Shown piece by piece: positions 1-8,182 of a stretch of DNA of 64,000 nt. Position 1 is the first letter of the stretch. Each line of letters starts with the position of its first letter. Under the pieces are notes generated by a model. That model was given only the letters and a program-made list of their open reading frames with translations, was not told the origin of the DNA and did not search any database. This stretch comes from AP-15 sp963716115 (GTDB lineage Bacteria > Pseudomonadota > Alphaproteobacteria > ATCC43930 > CGMCC-115725), in the NCBI GenBank assembly GCA_963716115.1, contig CAVQSZ010000034.1, positions 1 through 64,000 on the forward strand, in the 5' to 3' direction. The translations under genes were made by a program, and so were the position numbers.

Positions 1-37
1 CGGCCGGCTCTGGGGCTAGCGCGGCTTTCGATCGGCT

Positions 38-1048
38 CTAATACATCTCCGGCGCGATCACGTTCTGCGGGCGGTTCGTCAACAGCGCGGCGCGCATCGT
101 CTCGGCCGATTTGACCCGGGTGTCGTGCTCGGATTCCGGGGTGTGCCAGGCGGCGTGCGGGGTGATCACGAGCCGGCCTTCGAGGCCGGGCTCGCGCTCG
201 CGGTAGGCGCGCAGGATCGCCGGGATCGGCTCGACCGGCGGCTCGACCGGGAGCACGTCGAGCCCGGCGGCGGCGATATGGCCGCTGCGCAACAGCGCGA
301 GCAGCGCGTCGAGGTCGACGATCGGCCCGCGCGCGGTGTTGACGACCACCGCGCCGCGGCGCAGCAGGGCGAGCTGGTCGCGGCCGAGCAGCCCGGTCGT
401 CTCCGGCGTCAAGGGCGTGTGGACCGTCAGCGTGTCGGTCTGGCGCAGCAGGTCCTCAAGGGTGGCGGCGCGGGCGATGCCGAGCGCCAGCTCCGCCCCG
501 TTCGGCAGGTAGGGGTCGAAAAACACGACGCGAAAGCCGAAGGCGCGGGCGCGCAGCGCCACCGCCGTGCCGATCCGCCCGAGCCCGACGACGCCGAAAT
601 TCTGCACGCCGAGCCGGCGGATCAGCTCGCCCTTTACCGCACCCCAGGGGGCGGGCGGGCTCGACCGCATCCGCTCGTGGTAGAAAAGGACGCCGCGGCG
701 CAGCGACAACGCCAGCGCCATCGCATGGTCGGCGACCTCGGTGGTGCCGTAGTCGGGCACGTTGCACACCAGGATGTTGCGCGCCGCCGCGGCCGGCCGG
801 GCGATCTTGTCGTAGCCGACCCCCATGCGCACGATCGCGCGCAGCCGCGGAAAGCGGGCGATGTCCTCGGCCGAGACCGCGTGGCGCATGATCATCAGCC
901 CGTCGACCTCGGCGCAGTCCTCGGGAGCGAGCTCGGCGAGCGCCTTCCTGGTGCGGCGCAGGATGCGCACCTCGGGGCCGAAGATCTCGCGCTCGAGGGC
1001 GTCGTCGGGGATCTGCCGGTCTTCGGGGTAGAGCACGGTGACGGGCAT
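38..1048 (-). CDS. D-isomer-specific 2-hydroxyacid dehydrogenase
   Basis: A 336-residue cytosolic NAD(P)-dependent oxidoreductase of the D-2-hydroxyacid dehydrogenase family (phosphoglycerate/glyoxylate reductase/CtBP type), interconverting a 2-keto acid and a D-2-hydroxy acid. The Rossmann motif GLGRIG lies near residues 154-159. The usual catalytic trio can be placed: Arg in NTARGPIVD (about 237-245), Glu in DVLPVEPP (about 266) and His in ITPHAAWH (about 297). The length is normal and there is no ACT domain, so it is not a serA with regulatory domain. ATG 1048 is preceded by an AGGAGAGG-like ribosome site. It is the last gene of a three-gene minus-strand operon, 24 bp after a glycosyltransferase, so its substrate may belong to surface-sugar metabolism, but the sequence does not fix the substrate. 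Confidence 0.9.
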   Translation of the reverse strand: MPVTVLYPEDRQIPDDALEREIFGPEVRILRRTRKALAELAPEDCAEVDGLMIMRHAVSAEDIARFPRLRAIVRMGVGYDKIARPAAAARNILVCNVPDYGTTEVADHAMALALSLRRGVLFYHERMRSSPPAPWGAVKGELIRRLGVQNFGVVGLGRIGTAVALRARAFGFRVVFFDPYLPNGAELALGIARAATLEDLLRQTDTLTVHTPLTPETTGLLGRDQLALLRRGAVVVNTARGPIVDLDALLALLRSGHIAAAGLDVLPVEPPVEPIPAILRAYREREPGLEGRLVITPHAAWHTPESEHDTRVKSAETMRAALLTNRPQNVIAPEMY

Positions 1049-1072
1049 TGCTGACCTCTCCTTGATCTGAAT

Positions 1073-2341
1073 CTAAGCCGCGTGGCCAAAGCGTGAGCGC
1101 GGCGCGCCGGGGCCGCGCGACGGCCGGCGACGGCTGGCGGCGGACTGGCGCGCCACCTCCGCGATCAGCTCTTCGACGGCGGCGAAATGGTCCTGCCAGC
1201 GCGGCGCCCGCCAGCCGGCCAGCCGGCGCAGCTGGGCCGCGCGCCGCGGCGAGCCGGCCTCGCAATAATCGCCGATCGCGGCGCGCCAGCCGGGGCCGTC
1301 GAGCGGGTCGAGATACTCCGGCACATTGCCGCCGTTCTCGCGCAATGCCTCAAGATCGCTGCACAGCGCCGGGACGCCCGCCGCCAGGGCCTCGACCAGC
1401 GGCAGGCCGAAGCCTTCGGCGAAGGAGGGCAGCAGCAGCGCCCGCGCCCCGCGCAGCAGGCGCGCCATCTCGGCGTCGGGCGCCCGGTTGCGCTCGATCA
1501 CAAAGCCGCGCAGCGCCGGGCAGCGGTCGAGCATGTCGATCGCGCTTTCGGCCTCCCAGCCCCGCTGCCCGACCAGAACCAGCCGCGGCGCCGCGGTTCC
1601 GCGCTCCTCGACCAGACGGCGCCACAGATTGAGCAGCAGCAGATGGTTCTTGCGCGCCTCGATCGTCCCGACGCAAACGAAATAAGGCGGCGCCCCCGGC
1701 TCGGGAACGGCGGCCGGGGCCATCGGCGGCCCGGCCCCGAACGGCGCCGCCAGCACCGGCGGCGCGCGGCCGGCGCGGTCGAGCCAAGGCTGCAGCGCGC
1801 GCCGGGTCGCGGCGGAATTGACGATCACCGCATCGGCGAGGGCGGCCACCGTCTCGATGCGGCGGCGATGCCGGCGCTGCTGCCCCGGCCGCGCGTATTC
1901 CGGGAATTCGATCGGGATCAGGTCGTGGACGAGCGCGACAAAGCCCGCCCCGCCGCGTTCCTTCAGGCGGGCGATCGGGCGGGGCCGGTCGAGATGATGG
2001 TGCGAGACGAGCAGATAGACCGCGCCGCCTTCGGCCGCCCGCAACCGCGCGTGAAGGGCGCGCCCGCCGCGCAGCGCGGCCGCCGCCCGCAACCGCCGCG
2101 CCAGCCGCGCCGCCGGCGCGGCCGCGGCGTCGCCCCGCCACGCGCCCTCGATCGCGGCGACATAGGCCTCGGCCGCCGCTGTCGGCAACCGCCCGAGCCC
2201 GCCCCACGGCGTCGTCGCGGCGAGGTGCGCGGCGCCGCCGGCGAGCAGATGCCGGGCGTAGGCGAGCTCGACCCGGTCGATCCCGGTCGGGGCCGGGCGC
2301 CCGGCCCGCGAGATCAGGCGCGACAGATCGAGAAGGATCAC
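1073..2341 (-). CDS. GT4-family glycosyltransferase
   Basis: A 422-residue retaining glycosyltransferase with the GT-B fold (family GT4), predicted to add a sugar from a nucleotide-activated donor to a lipid-linked or polysaccharide acceptor at the inner face of the membrane. The C-terminal half has the strand motif YFVCVGTIEARKNH and the donor-binding EX7E motif EGFGLPLVE in the segment PSFAEGFGLPLVEALAAG. I chose the GTG at 2341 because it makes a GTGA overlap with the hldD stop codon, implying translational coupling, and because homology-like sequence (LLDLSRLISR) begins right there. An open frame extends further upstream but only as a shadow of hldD. The neighbour hldD makes ADP-heptose, so a role in LPS core or exopolysaccharide assembly is likely. 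The acceptor is unknown. Confidence 0.9.
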   Translation of the reverse strand: MILLDLSRLISRAGRPAPTGIDRVELAYARHLLAGGAAHLAATTPWGGLGRLPTAAAEAYVAAIEGAWRGDAAAAPAARLARRLRAAAALRGGRALHARLRAAEGGAVYLLVSHHHLDRPRPIARLKERGGAGFVALVHDLIPIEFPEYARPGQQRRHRRRIETVAALADAVIVNSAATRRALQPWLDRAGRAPPVLAAPFGAGPPMAPAAVPEPGAPPYFVCVGTIEARKNHLLLLNLWRRLVEERGTAAPRLVLVGQRGWEAESAIDMLDRCPALRGFVIERNRAPDAEMARLLRGARALLLPSFAEGFGLPLVEALAAGVPALCSDLEALRENGGNVPEYLDPLDGPGWRAAIGDYCEAGSPRRAAQLRRLAGWRAPRWQDHFAAVEELIAEVARQSAASRRRPSRGPGAPRSRFGHAA

Positions 2342-3348
2342 CTGGCGGGGGCGCTGTCGCGAGCCTCGACAAAATCGCGCACGCCGGCTTCGAGCGAATG
2401 GAACCCTGCGGCGAAGCCGGCGGCGCGCAGTCGGGTCATGTCCGCCTCGGTGAAATACTGGTATTGGCCGCGCAACGCCGCCGGCGTATCGACGAACCGG
2501 ATCTGCGGCTCGCGGCCGAGTGCGGCGCCGACGGCGTTGGCGAGGTCGAGAAAGCTGCGCGCGGCCCCGCTGCCGACATTGAACAGGCCGCTGACCTGCG
2601 GATTGGCCAGCAGCCATGCGACGACCGCGGCGCAGTCCTTGACATAGACGAAGTCCCGCAGCTGCCCGCCGTCGGCGTAGTCGGGGCGGTGCGATTTGAA
2701 CAGGCTGACCTCGCCGCCGGACGCGACGATCGGCGCGATCTTGCTGACCATCGACTGCATATCGCCCTTGTGGCCTTCGTGGGCTCCGTAGACGTTGAAG
2801 AATTTGAGCCCGGCCCATTGCGGCGGCGCCGGCCGCCCGCGCGCCAGGTCGTCGGCGATGCGGCGGTCGACCAGATGCTTGCTCCAGCCATAGGCGTTGA
2901 GCGGCCGCAGCCGGGCGAGCGCGGCCGGGCCGGGGTCGTCGCGGAAGCCGGCGCCGCCGGCCCCGTAGGTCGCCGCCGACGAGGCGTAGATGAACCGCGT
3001 CGCAGTGGCGGCGCACCATTCCCACAGGTCGAGGGTCAGCCGGACATTGCTCGCGACGTAGCGGTCGATATCGGGCTCGGTGGTGGTCGAGACCGCCGCC
3101 ATGTGGACGATCGCGCAGACCTGCCCGCGGCGCTCGTCCAGCCAGCCGGGCAGCGCCTCGGGGCGGATCAGGTCATGGAGCCCCGCCGCGGCGATGTTGC
3201 GCCACTTGCCGCCCGAGCGCATCAGGTCGGCGACGACGACGCGCCGCCCCGACGCGGCGAGGTCGAGGACGACATGCGAGCCGATGAAGCCGGCGCCGCC
3301 GGTCACGACGATCAGCCCGTCGCCGCGAAAATCTCCGAACCCGGACAT
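2338..3348 (-). CDS. hldD: ADP-L-glycero-D-manno-heptose-6-epimerase
   Basis: A 336-residue extended short-chain dehydrogenase that converts ADP-D-glycero- to ADP-L-glycero-beta-D-manno-heptose, the last step of the nucleotide-sugar precursor for the LPS inner core. The NAD-binding motif TGGAGFIGSHV is near residues 15-25, followed by the family-specific HMAAVSTTTE, YASSAATYG, the catalytic Tyr-x3-Lys in YGWSKH, FNVYGAHEGHKG, RDFVYV and a C-terminal RGQYQYFTEADMTRLRAAG segment, all matching HldD rather than generic epimerases. ATG 3348 has GGAGGT about 7 bp upstream, which decides this start over more upstream in-frame codons. The gene is first in an operon with a GT4 glycosyltransferase (4-bp overlap). 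Confidence 0.93.
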   Translation of the reverse strand: MSGFGDFRGDGLIVVTGGAGFIGSHVVLDLAASGRRVVVADLMRSGGKWRNIAAAGLHDLIRPEALPGWLDERRGQVCAIVHMAAVSTTTEPDIDRYVASNVRLTLDLWEWCAATATRFIYASSAATYGAGGAGFRDDPGPAALARLRPLNAYGWSKHLVDRRIADDLARGRPAPPQWAGLKFFNVYGAHEGHKGDMQSMVSKIAPIVASGGEVSLFKSHRPDYADGGQLRDFVYVKDCAAVVAWLLANPQVSGLFNVGSGAARSFLDLANAVGAALGREPQIRFVDTPAALRGQYQYFTEADMTRLRAAGFAAGFHSLEAGVRDFVEARDSAPAR

Positions 3349-3446
3349 GGGCCGACCTCCGTAACCCGATCTTTCGGCTGCCGATCGGGGACTATCGCGC
3401 CGCGGGCGGCCGATGCCAAACCGATTGTCGCTTGCGCCGGAGGCGG

Positions 3447-3911
3447 CTAGATGATCTGGAGCTGGGTCGCGATCACCCGCGAGGCGTAGACGCCCATCCA
3501 CCCCGCCGGGTCGAGCCATCCGGTCTCGTCGCGCGGCGGGCGGATCGCGCGGATATGCGCGTCCGTGATGTCGGACAGATCGTCGATCGGATGCGGCGGG
3601 TCGAACTCGGTGGACCAGAAGAAGCGCGGCTTCCCCGCCACCACATGCTTGGCGACGAGGCAGTTCGGCGCGCCGCCCGCCGGGTTGTACAGCCCGACCG
3701 CCGAATAGCTCTGCTGATGGCTCACCATCATCACGCCCTCGGTCCCCGGAAAGGCGTATTTCATCGCCGAGAACCAGCGGCACAGCGCCGCCAGCTCGGC
3801 CTCGGTGAACTCGTAGCCGCCCGCGATCGGGTAGGCCGACGGCCGCGTCGGAGCGCGGCGCATCGCCAACGGGAACGTCACGATGTTGGTTTCTTCGGAT
3901 ACGTCGTCCAC
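3447..3911 (-). CDS. Conserved hypothetical protein, 154 aa
   Basis: I do not recognise this family. The 154-residue product has no signal peptide or membrane segment. It is mixed polar/aromatic with a central stretch VMMVSHQQSYSAVGLYNP and several Trp/Tyr residues, so a small globular cytosolic protein is likely. The start is a GTG at 3911 with a purine-rich stretch (GGGGGCAAG) just upstream; a later ATG inside MRRAPTRPS is an alternative. It lies 98 bp upstream of hldD on the same strand and could be the first gene of that transcript, though the gap is large enough for a separate promoter. The coding frame has the third-position GC bias of its neighbours, which supports it being a real gene. 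Confidence 0.65.
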   Translation of the reverse strand: MDDVSEETNIVTFPLAMRRAPTRPSAYPIAGGYEFTEAELAALCRWFSAMKYAFPGTEGVMMVSHQQSYSAVGLYNPAGGAPNCLVAKHVVAGKPRFFWSTEFDPPHPIDDLSDITDAHIRAIRPPRDETGWLDPAGWMGVYASRVIATQLQII

Positions 3912-4405
3912 CTTGCCCCCGCTCCTCAGGCCGCATGACGGGCCGCCATGATCCCCCGGTCCGCGCCCACAGCACCCACCCCGGCCGGTCGCCGCGCCGC
4001 CCCGGACCTGCCGAACCGCAAACCGGAAAGGCGAGGGCTCGCCGACTACTTATCGATCTACGATCGATACAGCGTGCGTGCCAAATTCGACACAGAGAAC
4101 ACTATCGGGCAACAGTGCCAAGTCAATCGAACCTAGGGGCCGAGCGTGGCTTTTCTGCCGACTGTGGTGGTTTAGCAACAGTGGCAGAAAGGATACACCC
4201 TGTCAAACCCACGGTTTCGCGCTCGACCCGTCGCATGGCGCCCTGCGATCAGGGGATTGACCGGCCGCGATCGGTCTGCTAACCAAACGGGAATGATTAT
4301 CGAGCGCGACGAGCTGCGACTTATCTAAGTCGGCGTCCGGATGGACGCCGACAGGGCTCGCCGTCGTCCCCGGCGCGGGGAACTTACTGCCGCTCGGTAT
4401 CGTCA
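3912..4405. other. Intergenic region without a convincing gene
   Basis: About 490 bp between two divergent units. From about 4040 to 4200 the sequence is clearly more AT-rich than its surroundings. Short open frames occur on both strands but none shows a ribosome site, third-position GC bias or recognisable motifs. The region must hold promoters for leuA (right) and possibly for the 3911 gene (left). One strong inverted repeat is listed separately. Confidence 0.5.
4152..4188. repeat. Imperfect inverted repeat (13-bp arms, one bulge)
   Basis: TTTCTGCC-G-ACTGT on the left pairs with ACAGT-GGCAGAAA on the right around a 12-base loop, interrupted only by one unpaired G. There is no T-run downstream on either strand, so it does not look like an intrinsic terminator. 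A protein operator or a recombination scar are the alternatives. Confidence 0.5.
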
Positions 4406-4489
4406 ATGCCTTTGATTTATTTGATAAAGAGCTTCAGCCGCGGCCAGCGCGCCTTGCGCCGGCGACTTACCTCCGGCCGGCGCGCCTGA
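4406..4489 (+). CDS. Possible leuA leader peptide, 27 aa
   Basis: An ATG-initiated 27-residue frame beginning MPLIYLIKSF ends 76 bp before leuA. The first codons include two Leu and two Ile codons read by TTG, ATT, TTG and ATA, which are AT-rich and rare in this GC-rich genome, as expected for a branched-chain amino-acid attenuator leader. The rest is Arg-rich and lies within mutually exclusive hairpins (4456-4500). No good ribosome site is visible and the Leu codons are not an unbroken run, so this is a candidate only. Confidence 0.35.
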   Translation: MPLIYLIKSFSRGQRALRRRLTSGRRA

Positions 4490-4500
4490 CCCCGCCGGCC
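4456..4500 (+). promoter_or_regulatory. Possible transcription attenuator upstream of leuA
   Basis: Two mutually exclusive stems can be drawn. An early stem pairs GCGCCGG (4456-4462) with CCGGCGC (4477-4483). A later stem pairs GGCCGGCG (4475-4482) perfectly with CGCCGGCC (4493-4500) around a 10-base loop, and a T-run (AATTTTTCG) follows about 17 bases later. The overlap of the two 3' and 5' arms at 4475-4483, next to a leader-like peptide, is the usual layout of an attenuator. GC palindromes are common in this sequence and the T-run is not adjacent, so confidence is limited. Confidence 0.35.
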
Positions 4501-4565
4501 GCACCACCGACCCGAGCAATTTTTCGATCCTTTGTTTCGCGGCGAGCCCGCAGCAGGAGCTTAAA

Positions 4566-6251
4566 ATGTCCGACATGCCGATCCACAAATACCGCCCGTT
4601 TGCCCCGATCGCGCTGCCCGACCGGCGCTGGCCGACGCGGGTGATCGAGCGGGCGCCCTTATGGTGCAGCGTCGATCTGCGCGACGGCAACCAGGCGCTG
4701 GTCGAGCCGATGGGACCGGAGCGCAAGCGCCGCATGTTCGACCTGCTGGTCAGGCTCGGCTTCAAGGAGATCGAGGTCGGCTTTCCGGCCGCCTCGGAGA
4801 CCGATTTCGCCTTTGTCCGCGAGCTGATCGAGCAGGATCTGGTGCCCGACGACGTGACGATCCAGGTCCTCACCCAGGCGCGCGGCGAGCTGATCGAGCG
4901 CAGCTTCGAGTCGATCCGCGGCGCGCGGCGCGCCATTATGCACCTCTACAACTCGACCTCGACCTTGCAGCGCCGGGTGGTGTTCGGCCTCGACAAGGCG
5001 GGCATCGTCGACATCGCCGTCACCGCCGCACGGCTGATCCGCGATCTCGCGGCGGCGATGCCGGAAACCGAGATCGTCTACCAGTATTCGCCCGAGAGCT
5101 TTACCGGCACCGAGCTCGACTTCGCGGTCGAAATCTGCGAGGCGGTGATGGATGTCTGGCAGCCGACGCCGCAAAAAAAGGCGATCCTGAACCTGCCGGC
5201 CACCGTCGAGATGGCGACGCCGAACGTCTATGCCGACCAGATCGAGTGGTTCGGCCGCAACATCCGCGACCGCGACAGCATCACCTTGAGCCTGCACCCG
5301 CACAACGACCGCGGCACCGGGGTCGCGGCGGCCGAGCTCGGGGTCATGGCCGGGGCCGACCGGGTCGAAGGCACGCTCTTCGGCAACGGCGAGCGCACCG
5401 GCAATGTCGATGTGATGACCCTGGCGCTGAACCTCTTCAGCCAGGGGATCGACCCGGGCCTCGTCATCACCGACATCGACGAGATCGTGCGCACCGTCGA
5501 GCACTGCAACCAGCTGCCGGTGCACCCGCGCCACCCCTATGCCGGCGAGCTGGTCTTCACCGCCTTTTCCGGCTCGCACCAGGACGCGATCAAGAAGGGC
5601 TTCGAGGCCTTGGCCAAGCGCAACGACGGGCTGTGGGAGGTGCCCTACCTGCCGATCGACCCCAAGGACCTGGGCCGCAGCTACGAGGCGGTGATCCGGG
5701 TCAACAGCCAATCGGGCAAGGGCGGCGTCGCTTATCTGTTGAAGGAGGATCACGGGCTCGACCTGCCGCGCGGGCTGCAGATCGAGTTTTCCAGGCTGGT
5801 GCAGGAGGTCACCGACCGCACCGGCAAGGAGCTGACCAGCGCCGATATCTGGTCGCTGTTCCAGGACGTCTATCTGCGCCAGGGCGGGATCGTGCTGGCC
5901 GACTACAATCTGTTCCCGGAGCCCGGCGCGCCGAGCCAGCGGCGCATCGCCGCCACGGTCGCGGTCGACGGCGCCGAGCGGCGGATCGAGGGGGTCGGCA
6001 ACGGGCCGATCGCCGCCTTTGTCGATGCGCTCGGCCGGGAATGCGGGGTCGTGCTGACCGTCATCGACTACCGCGAGCATGCGCTGGGCGCCGGCGCCGA
6101 CGCGCAGGCGACGGCCTATGTGCAAATCCGCGACGGCGGCGACACGACGCTCCACGGCGTCGGCATCGACGGCAACATCATCACCGCCTCGCTGAAGGCG
6201 GTGGCGAGCGCCGCTGCCCGGGTGCGCCGGCCGCAGGCCCGCTCAGGCTGA
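4566..6251 (+). CDS. leuA: 2-isopropylmalate synthase
   Basis: A 561-residue enzyme that condenses acetyl-CoA with 2-oxoisovalerate, the committed step of leucine biosynthesis in the cytosol. The catalytic TIM barrel opens with RAPLWCSVDLRDGNQAL, whose Arg-Asp-Gly-Asn is the substrate/metal site. The HPHNDRGTG motif and GNGERTGNVD motif supply metal-binding His residues and the loop typical of the family. The N-terminal YRPF...WPTR segment and the length point to the longer class of LeuA. A C-terminal LeuA allosteric dimerisation domain spans roughly residues 430-550 and would bind leucine. The ATG at 4566 follows CAGGAGCTTAAA. A possible leader peptide and attenuator lie just upstream, which would add transcriptional feedback to the allosteric control. 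Confidence 0.95.
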   Translation: MSDMPIHKYRPFAPIALPDRRWPTRVIERAPLWCSVDLRDGNQALVEPMGPERKRRMFDLLVRLGFKEIEVGFPAASETDFAFVRELIEQDLVPDDVTIQVLTQARGELIERSFESIRGARRAIMHLYNSTSTLQRRVVFGLDKAGIVDIAVTAARLIRDLAAAMPETEIVYQYSPESFTGTELDFAVEICEAVMDVWQPTPQKKAILNLPATVEMATPNVYADQIEWFGRNIRDRDSITLSLHPHNDRGTGVAAAELGVMAGADRVEGTLFGNGERTGNVDVMTLALNLFSQGIDPGLVITDIDEIVRTVEHCNQLPVHPRHPYAGELVFTAFSGSHQDAIKKGFEALAKRNDGLWEVPYLPIDPKDLGRSYEAVIRVNSQSGKGGVAYLLKEDHGLDLPRGLQIEFSRLVQEVTDRTGKELTSADIWSLFQDVYLRQGGIVLADYNLFPEPGAPSQRRIAATVAVDGAERRIEGVGNGPIAAFVDALGRECGVVLTVIDYREHALGAGADAQATAYVQIRDGGDTTLHGVGIDGNIITASLKAVASAAARVRRPQARSG

Positions 6252-6394
6252 AGCGGCGAGACATTTCTCGTCGAGGCATGCGGCCGCCCGCGCTCTTTGC
6301 GCCGATCCGACGAATTCTTGACGGGCTCTTGCCCCTGGCTGGGCGCTTGCGCTGCGGCCGTCCGCGCTAAGAAGGAGGGATAAGCCACAGGCGA

Positions 6395-6429
6395 GATTTG
6401 CCGCGCCGGGTCGGTCGGCGCGGCAAATC
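6395..6429. repeat. Perfect 14-bp inverted repeat before a PAS_5 gene
   Basis: GATTTGCCGCGCCG (6395-6408) is perfectly complementary to CGGCGCGGCAAATC (6416-6429) across a 7-base loop. The right arm ends 23 bp before the ATG of the next gene. The 3' flank is A-rich rather than T-rich on the plus strand, so it does not fit a leuA terminator; an operator or a 5'-UTR hairpin is more likely. Confidence 0.6.
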
Positions 6430-6452
6430 GCTGCATGCGTTGAGAGCCTCTG

Positions 6453-7397
6453 ATGTGGGAAGCCGCGAAGCGCGGAGCCGATGGCGTCATCTTCGACGAC
6501 GCGGGCGAGGCGTTTGCGCCTGACGCCGTTCTGCTGGCGCGCCGGCTCGGCCGCCCGGCAGAGAATTTCGATGTCGTGGCCCGAGCCGTGCGGGAATGCG
6601 GCTTTGTCCATGTCGTGGGCGTGCTGGACGCCGTGCTGGTCGAGCTCGAGCCGGCCGCGGTGCGTCCTCTGGCGGCCTTCGCCGCCTTCTACGAAATCGC
6701 TGGACGCGCGCCGAGGCGGCTGATCCTTTGTCATCCGGGCGACCGCGAAACGCCCGACCGCTACGAGGTGCTCACCAATCCGATCGATGGGCTGAGGCGA
6801 ATGGAGTCGGCCCTCGCGGCGCGCGGCGCGGAGGCGCCGGCGCCGCGCCGTTCCCTCGCCGCCTCATCCAGGCCCACGGGGATTGCGGTCAAGACCAAGG
6901 CGCGGGCGGGCGACCTCTCCGAGCGGCTGACCCGTCCCCTCGAGGCGATCCGGCCGGCCGACTGCTGGCTCGGCGAGCTCCTCGGGGTTTGGCGCAGCGC
7001 GCGCTCCGGCGACCGCCTGCCTTCGGCCGAGTCGATCGATCCCCTCGAGCTGCTCAACATCGCCCGCGGCCGCGCGCACATCGTCGATACGCGCGACGCC
7101 GATCCCGAGGGCTACCGATTTCGCCTGTGGGGGACGGTCAACTCCTATGGCGGCGGACACGCCAACAAGACCCTCGGCGAGATGCCGGCGGGGCTGATGC
7201 GCGACGACGCGATCGAGGACTATCGGGGGATCGTCTCAACCGGCGCGCCGAGCTATCAGCTGATCCGCCATGTCGAGAACAACCGCCCTTACGCGTACGC
7301 CCGCCTCGTGCTGCCGCTGGCCGCGGACGGTCGGCGCGTCGACTGCCTCGTGGTGCTGATCAACGAGCGGCGGCTGGTGGAGCTCGCGGCGCCGTAG
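6453..7397 (+). CDS. PAS_5 (PF07310-like) domain protein
   Basis: A 314-residue cytosolic protein of unknown role. The C-terminal half (about residues 155-310) has the signature of the alphaproteobacterial PAS_5 family: DPLELLNIARGRAHIVDT, RFRLWGTVNSYGGGHANKTLGEMP, then a Tyr/Arg-rich core and a final VDCLVVLINERR strand. The first 130 residues match nothing I know and are joined by an Ala/Arg/Pro-rich linker. PAS_5 proteins are usually single-domain; the N-terminal extension is unusual. The ATG at 6453 has only a weak ribosome site and sits 23 bp after a perfect 14-bp inverted repeat that could regulate it. Its last 162 bp overlap the end of the convergent gene at 7236-8111. Confidence 0.7.
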   Translation: MWEAAKRGADGVIFDDAGEAFAPDAVLLARRLGRPAENFDVVARAVRECGFVHVVGVLDAVLVELEPAAVRPLAAFAAFYEIAGRAPRRLILCHPGDRETPDRYEVLTNPIDGLRRMESALAARGAEAPAPRRSLAASSRPTGIAVKTKARAGDLSERLTRPLEAIRPADCWLGELLGVWRSARSGDRLPSAESIDPLELLNIARGRAHIVDTRDADPEGYRFRLWGTVNSYGGGHANKTLGEMPAGLMRDDAIEDYRGIVSTGAPSYQLIRHVENNRPYAYARLVLPLAADGRRVDCLVVLINERRLVELAAP

Positions 7398-8111
7398 CCC
7401 CGCCCCCGAAACGCGCGGCGGCGCGATCAATGAGAGGAGCGCCTCGGCTCTGTCGGCGTGGCACAGGTGCATGACCGCGTGGCGGCGCTCCGGCGGAAAC
7501 CAGCCGTCGACGAGGCGGCCGACCCGGGCAAAGCCGTAGACGAGCCTTCCCATATACACGGCCTTGCGGTCGGCGGCGGCGGCGCGGTCGCGGGGATCGT
7601 TGCGGATCATCGCGGTGTCGTGGTCGAAGGGCCGATCGCGCAAGGCCACGGCGCGGGCGAAGCGCGGCATCAGCACGGCCAGCCGCGAGCCGCCGCGGTA
7701 ATCCTCGCGCACCCAAAGCCCGCCCCCATGACACACCTCGCCGCCGAACGGCGGGATGTCGCATAGGACGGCGAAGCGCCGGTCGACCCGCGGCCGCCTG
7801 GCGAACCACAAAAGCTGCGAGCGCACGAGGGCGTAAAAATCGTCGACGACAAACCGCCGCAGGCAGTAGGTCGCGATCGGCTCGGCTGACCGGTTCTCCG
7901 CCAGCAGCCAGAAATCGTCGCGGCCGAAAGAGGCAACCGCCGGGTCGAAGGCCTGGTTCAGGCGGGTTTCGCCATGGGCGCGCCGGATAGCCGGATACCG
8001 CGCAAAATTGCGCTGAACACGCAACGAAATCGCGGCCATGTCGAGCGCCGCGGCGTATTCCTCGATCGCCGATCGGACGCGCGCCGATTCGGCTTCAGAC
8101 AGCTTGTCCAT
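7236..8111 (-). CDS. Hypothetical protein, ends inside convergent gene
   Basis: A 291-residue product from the ATG at 8111 (MDKLSEAES...). I do not recognise the family. The middle has aromatic, strand-like segments (FWLLAENRSAEPIATYCLRR, GGGLWVREDYRGGSRLAVLMPRFARA) that recall acetyltransferase-like folds, but no acetyl-CoA signature can be asserted. The reading frame continues 162 bp antisense into the PAS_5 gene, and that tail (HQPPLVDQHHEAVDAP...) looks like a shadow translation. The natural stop may have been lost by a frameshift near 7400. It is divergent from the carboxymuconolactone-decarboxylase-like gene across an AT-rich, palindrome-bearing spacer. Confidence 0.55.
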   Translation of the reverse strand: MDKLSEAESARVRSAIEEYAAALDMAAISLRVQRNFARYPAIRRAHGETRLNQAFDPAVASFGRDDFWLLAENRSAEPIATYCLRRFVVDDFYALVRSQLLWFARRPRVDRRFAVLCDIPPFGGEVCHGGGLWVREDYRGGSRLAVLMPRFARAVALRDRPFDHDTAMIRNDPRDRAAAADRKAVYMGRLVYGFARVGRLVDGWFPPERRHAVMHLCHADRAEALLSLIAPPRVSGAGLRRRELHQPPLVDQHHEAVDAPTVRGQRQHEAGVRVRAVVLDMADQLIARRAG

Positions 8112-8182
8112 GCGTTCTCCCTCGCCACGGGTCGCGCGCCGGTAGCGCGGCCGGGCTCGCCGGGAGAGCATGATGGCAATTA

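Noticed and set aside
2342..3025. Upstream extension of the GT4 glycosyltransferase frame
   Set aside because: This part is a shadow of hldD; homology starts at the GTG at 2341.
4403..4936. 177-residue minus-strand frame over the leuA start
   Set aside because: Antisense to the leuA N-terminus; Ser/Arg-rich shadow translation.
4659..6155. Long open frame on the minus strand through leuA
   Set aside because: It is an antisense shadow of a strongly conserved gene; the translation is low in motifs and typical of GC-rich complement frames.
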